NCBI RefSeq assembly: GCF_035917455.1
Contig: NZ_CP109078.1
Coordinates: 4,340,001 to 4,404,000, forward strand
Direction of reading: 5' to 3'
Source of the DNA: Micromonospora sp. NBC_01796
GTDB lineage: Bacteria > Actinomycetota > Actinomycetes > Mycobacteriales > Micromonosporaceae
DNA: 64,000 nucleotides
Shown here piece by piece: positions 60,360 to 64,000 of this stretch. The notes under the pieces are model-generated. The model worked only from the letters and a program-made list of their open reading frames with translations, was not told the origin of the DNA and made no database searches. Both the position numbers and the translations under genes were made by a program. How positions within the stretch are numbered: position 1 is the first letter of the stretch; each line of letters starts with the position of its first letter.

Positions 60360-60925
60360 CCGGCGAGGTGGCGGTCCGCCGGTTCCCGACCCTGACCGTC
60401 TCCACCCCGAGAGCCCACGTACGGCCGCTGCTGGCGTACGACATCGCGGCGGTCGCGGAGATCTTCGCCGACAAGCTGACCCAGCGCTGGTTGCCGTTGC
60501 CGGAGTCGTCCGGCCCGATCAACGCCAGGGCCTGGTGCACGGAGATGGCCAAGGAGCGGCGGGACAGCGGCAACGGCGACCACTACGGGGTGGTCCGGCG
60601 CGAGGACGACCAGTTGGTCGGGGCGCTCTGGACCAAACGCACCGACTGGTCCGGCAAGGTGACCGAGGTCTGCTACGCGGTCGCACCGCAGGCGCGCGGC
60701 TTCGGGCTGGCCGCCGAGTCGGTCCTCGCCCTGGCCATCGCGTTGATCCTGGAGCACGGTTTCCAGCGGATCGAGCTGCGGGTGGCGCCCGGGAACGTCG
60801 CCTCCCGCCGGGTCGCGGAGAAGGCCGGTTTCAGCTACGAGGGCCTGCTCCGCAACGCCGGGTACGCCCAGGGCGGCCGGGTGGATCTCGAATCGTGGTC
60901 GTTCGTGGCGGCCGACCTCCGTTAG
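60356..60925 (+). CDS. GNAT family N-acetyltransferase (RimJ/RimL-like)
   Basis: A 189-residue acetyltransferase. The acetyl-CoA segment reads EVCYAVAPQARGFGLAAESVLAL (motif A, about 108-130) and the end RIELRVAPGNVASRRVAEKAGFSYEG is typical of the RimJ/RimL group, which acetylate protein N-termini or small amines. ATG 60356 overlaps the cobB stop by 4 bp (ATGA), so it is co-translated with cobB. Its stop overlaps the convergent penicillin-binding protein gene by 4 bp. Confidence 0.9.
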   Translation: MTGEVAVRRFPTLTVSTPRAHVRPLLAYDIAAVAEIFADKLTQRWLPLPESSGPINARAWCTEMAKERRDSGNGDHYGVVRREDDQLVGALWTKRTDWSGKVTEVCYAVAPQARGFGLAAESVLALAIALILEHGFQRIELRVAPGNVASRRVAEKAGFSYEGLLRNAGYAQGGRVDLESWSFVAADLR

Positions 60926-63087
60926 CGGGTGATGTTGAGCGACGGTGGGGCGAACTGGCGGACCGGTTGGTCCTTGAGCGCTTCCTTCAGGGTGTCGGAG
61001 ACCGTGCTGACCGGTTTGTTGGACTGCGCGTCACCGACGGCGTTGAACGGGTTGTCCGGGTCGGCGAGGAAGCTCGCCATCGAGTACTCCGGGGTGTAGC
61101 CGACGAACCAGGCCGACCGGGTGCTGTCCGTGGTACCGGTCTTGCCGGCGACCGGGCGACCGACGGTGCCCTTGACGCTGTCGGCGGTGGACCAGCCTCC
61201 GCACGAGCCACGGGCCGGGGTGTCACCGGTCGGGCAGCGGGCCGCGTCGGTGGCGGCCCGGGCCGCGTCCGCGCTCACCTCCTGGTGGCAGCGGGGCTTG
61301 GCGGCCTCGATCTGGGCACCGCTCCGGGTGGTGATCATCGCCGGGGTGCCGTTCGGATTGGTGATCGAGGTGACCGGGATCGCCTCACAGAACCGCCCGT
61401 CGGCGGCGATAGCCGCGTACGCGTTGGCCATCTCCAGCGGTGTCACGTCCGACACGCCCAGTACGAACGCACCCCACTCCTTGCGTTTCTCCGGGGACGC
61501 CTGCCGCCGGTCGACGTCCGTACGCCACTGGAGGCCGAGCCGTTCGGCGAGAGCGACCGCCTTGTCCGCGCCGACCGCCTGCTCCAACTGGACGAAGTAG
61601 GTGTTCACCGACTTGCCGAAGCCGGACCACATGGTCTGCCGGCCGGTCATCGCGGCACTGGCGTTGGACGGGCACCACAACCCGCCGCAACTGCTGGTCG
61701 TACCACCGCCCGGATAGATCGAGGTGATCTTGAACGGTGAGTCGTACGCGGTCGACAGCGGCATCCCGGCGTCCAGCGCGGCGAGCATGACGAACATCTT
61801 GAACGTCGATCCGGCCTGGTAACCGGGGAGGTCTCCGCCGCCGAGCAGCGGGTTGACCGTGTTCGGGTAGTTGCCCTTCATCCGGGACCGTTTCTCCGGG
61901 TCGGAGTGCGGCCCGTTCTCGGTGGAGTCCAGGGAGTAGATCCGGTTGATCGCCATCGCCTTGACCCGCCCGGTGCCGGGCTCGACCGCGACCAGACCGT
62001 GCGCGAACGGGCTGCTCTCGCCCTCCTTCGCCAGTACGTTCTTCTCGGCGATCTCCTGGACCCTCGGGTCGATACTGGTAATGATCTTGTAGCCGCCCCG
62101 GCGGAGCTTGTCCAACCGTTCGAGCGAGTTGCTGCCGAAGCCGGGCTGGACCGACCACCACGATTTCAGGTAGTCGCAGAAGAAGCCCCAGCTGTTGTAC
62201 TCCTTCGGCACCGAGACGCAGTCGTTCGGTGGCGTACTGAGCTTGAGTTTGATCGGTTCGGCCGCCATCGCCGCCGCCGCGTCCGGCGAGATGTAGCCCA
62301 TGGTCCGCATCCGGTCGATGACGTAGTTGCGCCGGTCGGTGGCGGCCTTCTGGTCGTTGACCGCCGGGTCGTACTCGGAGGGGGCCTTGACCAGGCCGGC
62401 GAGGGTGGCCGCCTCGACCGGGCTGAGATCCCTGGGTGTCTTGGAGAAGAAGATCTCCGAGGCGGCGTAGATGCCGTACGCGCGGTGGCCGAAGTAGGCG
62501 GAGTTGAGGTACCGCTCCAGGATCTCCGACTTGGTCATCTCCTTCTCCAGGTCGAGGGCGATCCGCATCTCGCGAAGTTTGCGGATGCTGGTCTGCTCGG
62601 TCGCCTCCTGCACCTCCAGTGGCGTCTGCGCACTGTCCCGCAGTGCCATCCGGACGTACTGCATGGTCAGCGTCGAGGCGCCCTGGGAGACCCCGCCGGC
62701 CTGTTGGTTGGCGACGAACGCGCGGGCCACGCCCTTGGCGTCGACGCCGTTGTGCTTGTAGAACCGGGAGTCCTCGGAGGCGACGATCGCCTGCTGGATG
62801 TACGGCGACATCTCCCCGATCGGGGTGTACTTGCGATGCTCCTCGTAGAACGTGGTGAGCAACGTCTTGCCGTCGGCGCCGTACACGTAGGTGGTCTGCG
62901 CGGGTGAGGTGTGGCGCAGGTCGCGCGGCCGGTCACGGACCAGGTCGGCGGTTGCCTTGGCGCCGAGGCCGCCGATGGCGGCGAGTGGGTAGGCCGCCGC
63001 CGCGAGGATGACCCCCGCGATCAGTCCGGCCCGCAGGAGGGGAAGGAAGCGGTTGCCTTCGGGACGCTTGAGGGTGGGGTTCGTCAC
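60922..63087 (-). CDS. Class A penicillin-binding protein (transglycosylase/transpeptidase)
   Basis: A 721-residue bifunctional PBP. One N-terminal TM (about 15-40) is followed by the GT51 glycosyltransferase domain with EDSRFYKHNGVDAKGVARAF and GGVSQGASTLTMQYVR, and the transpeptidase with SxxK in GSTFKMFVML, SxN in KSVNTYF and KTG in AGKTGTTDSTRSAWFVGYTP. It polymerises and cross-links peptidoglycan outside the membrane. ATG 63087 fits. The stop overlaps the GNAT gene by 4 bp, tail to tail. Confidence 0.95.
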   Translation of the reverse strand: MTNPTLKRPEGNRFLPLLRAGLIAGVILAAAAYPLAAIGGLGAKATADLVRDRPRDLRHTSPAQTTYVYGADGKTLLTTFYEEHRKYTPIGEMSPYIQQAIVASEDSRFYKHNGVDAKGVARAFVANQQAGGVSQGASTLTMQYVRMALRDSAQTPLEVQEATEQTSIRKLREMRIALDLEKEMTKSEILERYLNSAYFGHRAYGIYAASEIFFSKTPRDLSPVEAATLAGLVKAPSEYDPAVNDQKAATDRRNYVIDRMRTMGYISPDAAAAMAAEPIKLKLSTPPNDCVSVPKEYNSWGFFCDYLKSWWSVQPGFGSNSLERLDKLRRGGYKIITSIDPRVQEIAEKNVLAKEGESSPFAHGLVAVEPGTGRVKAMAINRIYSLDSTENGPHSDPEKRSRMKGNYPNTVNPLLGGGDLPGYQAGSTFKMFVMLAALDAGMPLSTAYDSPFKITSIYPGGGTTSSCGGLWCPSNASAAMTGRQTMWSGFGKSVNTYFVQLEQAVGADKAVALAERLGLQWRTDVDRRQASPEKRKEWGAFVLGVSDVTPLEMANAYAAIAADGRFCEAIPVTSITNPNGTPAMITTRSGAQIEAAKPRCHQEVSADAARAATDAARCPTGDTPARGSCGGWSTADSVKGTVGRPVAGKTGTTDSTRSAWFVGYTPEYSMASFLADPDNPFNAVGDAQSNKPVSTVSDTLKEALKDQPVRQFAPPSLNITR

Positions 63088-63211
63088 CCTCTTAAGCTAT
63101 GACATGCCCCATAATAACCCGATAAAAATTCGCGAACGTCGCCGTCGAACTCCATCCGCCGGGCGTGCACACGTTGGCCAGCGATCCCACCGCCGGGCAG
63201 GATCCCGGTCA

Positions 63212-64000
63212 TGCACCCGCAGGTAACCGCGCCGCCGCCGGCACCCGAGGTCGACACCGAGGTCGATCTGGGGCACCACGGCGACGCGGAGGTTGTCCCC
63301 GGCCTGGTCGATCTCGCGGTCAACGTCCGCCGGGCGCCGATGCCGGACTGGCTGGCCGATCCGGTCACCGCCTCCCTCGGCGACTTGGCCAGCTACCCGG
63401 ACCCCGGCCCGGCCCGCGCGGCGGTCGCCGCCCGGCACGGCCGCCCGAGCGCCGAGGTGCTGCTCACCGCCGGAGCCGCGGAGGGCTTCGTCCTGCTCGC
63501 CCGGGCGCTGCACGACGCCCGCCGCCCGGTCGTGGTGCACCCGCAGTTCACCGAGCCCGAGGCGGCGCTGCGGGCCGCCGGGCACCGGGTCGAACGGGTG
63601 CTGCTGCCCGCCGGGACCGGCTTCCGGCTGGACCCGACGCTGGTACCGGCCGACGCCGACCTGGTCTTCGTGGGCAACCCGACCAACCCCACCTCGGTCC
63701 TGCACCCGGCCGGCGTACTGGCCGAACTGGCCCGGCCGGGCCGGGTGCTGGTGGTCGACGAGGCGTTCGCCGACACCACCATCGACCCGGAGGGCACCGC
63801 GGCCGAGCCGGAATCCCTCGCCGCCCGGCGGGACCTGCCCGGAGTCGTGGTGGTCCGCAGCCTCACCAAGACCTGGGGGCTGGCCGGGCTCCGGATCGGC
63901 TACCTGCTCGGCCCGGCCGACCTGATCGAGCGGCTGGCCGCCGTACAGCCGCTCTGGGCGGTCGGCACCCCGGCGCTGGCCGCCGCGCGGGCCTGCGCGA
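63212..64000 (+). CDS. cobC: CobC-like (Rv2231c-type) PLP-dependent aminotransferase/decarboxylase, partial at right edge
   Basis: The 5' part of a fold-type I PLP enzyme of the threonine-phosphate decarboxylase/histidinol-phosphate aminotransferase family used in making the aminopropanol arm of cobalamin. Conserved pieces are DLGHHGDAEVVPGLVDLAVN, LASYPDPGPARAAVAARHG, VFVGNPTNPTSVLHP, VLVVDEAFADTT and the lysine segment VVVRSLTKTWGLAGLRIGYL. The N-terminal problem: this frame has no ATG/GTG/TTG between the upstream stop (63115) and an ATG at 63340 that would lose the conserved start, while the well-placed ATG 63212 is in another frame. A one-base shift in the GCC run at 63231-63241 would join them. 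The coordinates assume that. Confidence 0.8.

Overview
The window is very GC-rich DNA with strong actinomycete codon use. Gene content (conservon operon, extended-hopanoid HpnH, treXYZ, CobD/CobQ/CobB/CobC, AA10 LPMO, SLOG and DUF222 relics) and an intergenic GGGCCCC hairpin that I remember as abundant in Micromonospora point to a member of the Micromonosporaceae. No rRNA, CRISPR array or complete insertion sequence was seen. One tRNA (Arg, TCT) is present.

Layout. 0-1.2 kb: end of hpnH facing a short-chain dehydrogenase. 1.5-5.5 kb: a conservon operon (kinase-like ATPase, roadblock, DUF742, GTPase) ending in a StyA-type FAD monooxygenase. 5.6-10.3 kb: DinB, a DUF6817-like/VOC fusion, a methyltransferase, then a divergent MFS/LysR pair. 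10.3-17.85 kb: three near-identical blocks of conserved leader, secreted lysozyme-like gene and hairpin terminator, with small regulator/enzyme loci between them (each TetR gene has a visible operator). 17.9-21.2 kb: a NarL-type two-component system and an apolipoprotein N-acyltransferase-like protein. 21.2-27.3 kb: treX-treY-treZ on the minus strand (trehalose from glycogen). 27.5-29.6 kb: a sigma factor with a SnoaL-like tail, divergent from VOC and DinB genes. 29.7-30.25 kb: a small protein ending in a RHIM-like amyloid motif, with a TPR remnant in frame just beyond its stop. 30.3-32.3 kb: MFS and an HSP18-type regulator. 32.7-36 kb: an ECF sigma factor fused through a zinc-finger-like motif and one membrane helix to an extracytoplasmic GH128-like glycosidase, followed by a lipoprotein carrying almost the same GH128 domain. 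36-39.9 kb: DUF305, OhrR-like MarR, FkbM methyltransferase, NUDIX. 39.9-42 kb: a PRTase + DprA/SLOG pair of visibly lower GC beside tRNA-Arg. 42-49.3 kb: DUF1444, alpha/beta hydrolase, an SSB paralogue, RibD-type reductase, methyltransferase/XRE-cupin pair, and an LPMO behind a CebR-type box. 49.5-64 kb: cobalamin genes cobD-cobQ, cobB and the start of cobC, interspersed with a kinase, M48 and M20 peptidases, an ATP-dependent DNA ligase, SURF1, GNAT and a class A penicillin-binding protein.

Most striking loci: (i) the membrane sigma factor-GH128 fusion next to its soluble twin, which looks like a polysaccharide-sensing system built by domain duplication; (ii) the RHIM-like protein with its in-frame TPR remnant, a probable amyloid-signalling (NLR-type) immune relic or adaptor; (iii) the PRTase/DprA-SLOG pair at a tRNA, a candidate defence module; (iv) the mosaic three-copy secreted lysozyme-like family with a conserved ~145-nt leader; (v) CobB lacking its glutaminase cysteine.
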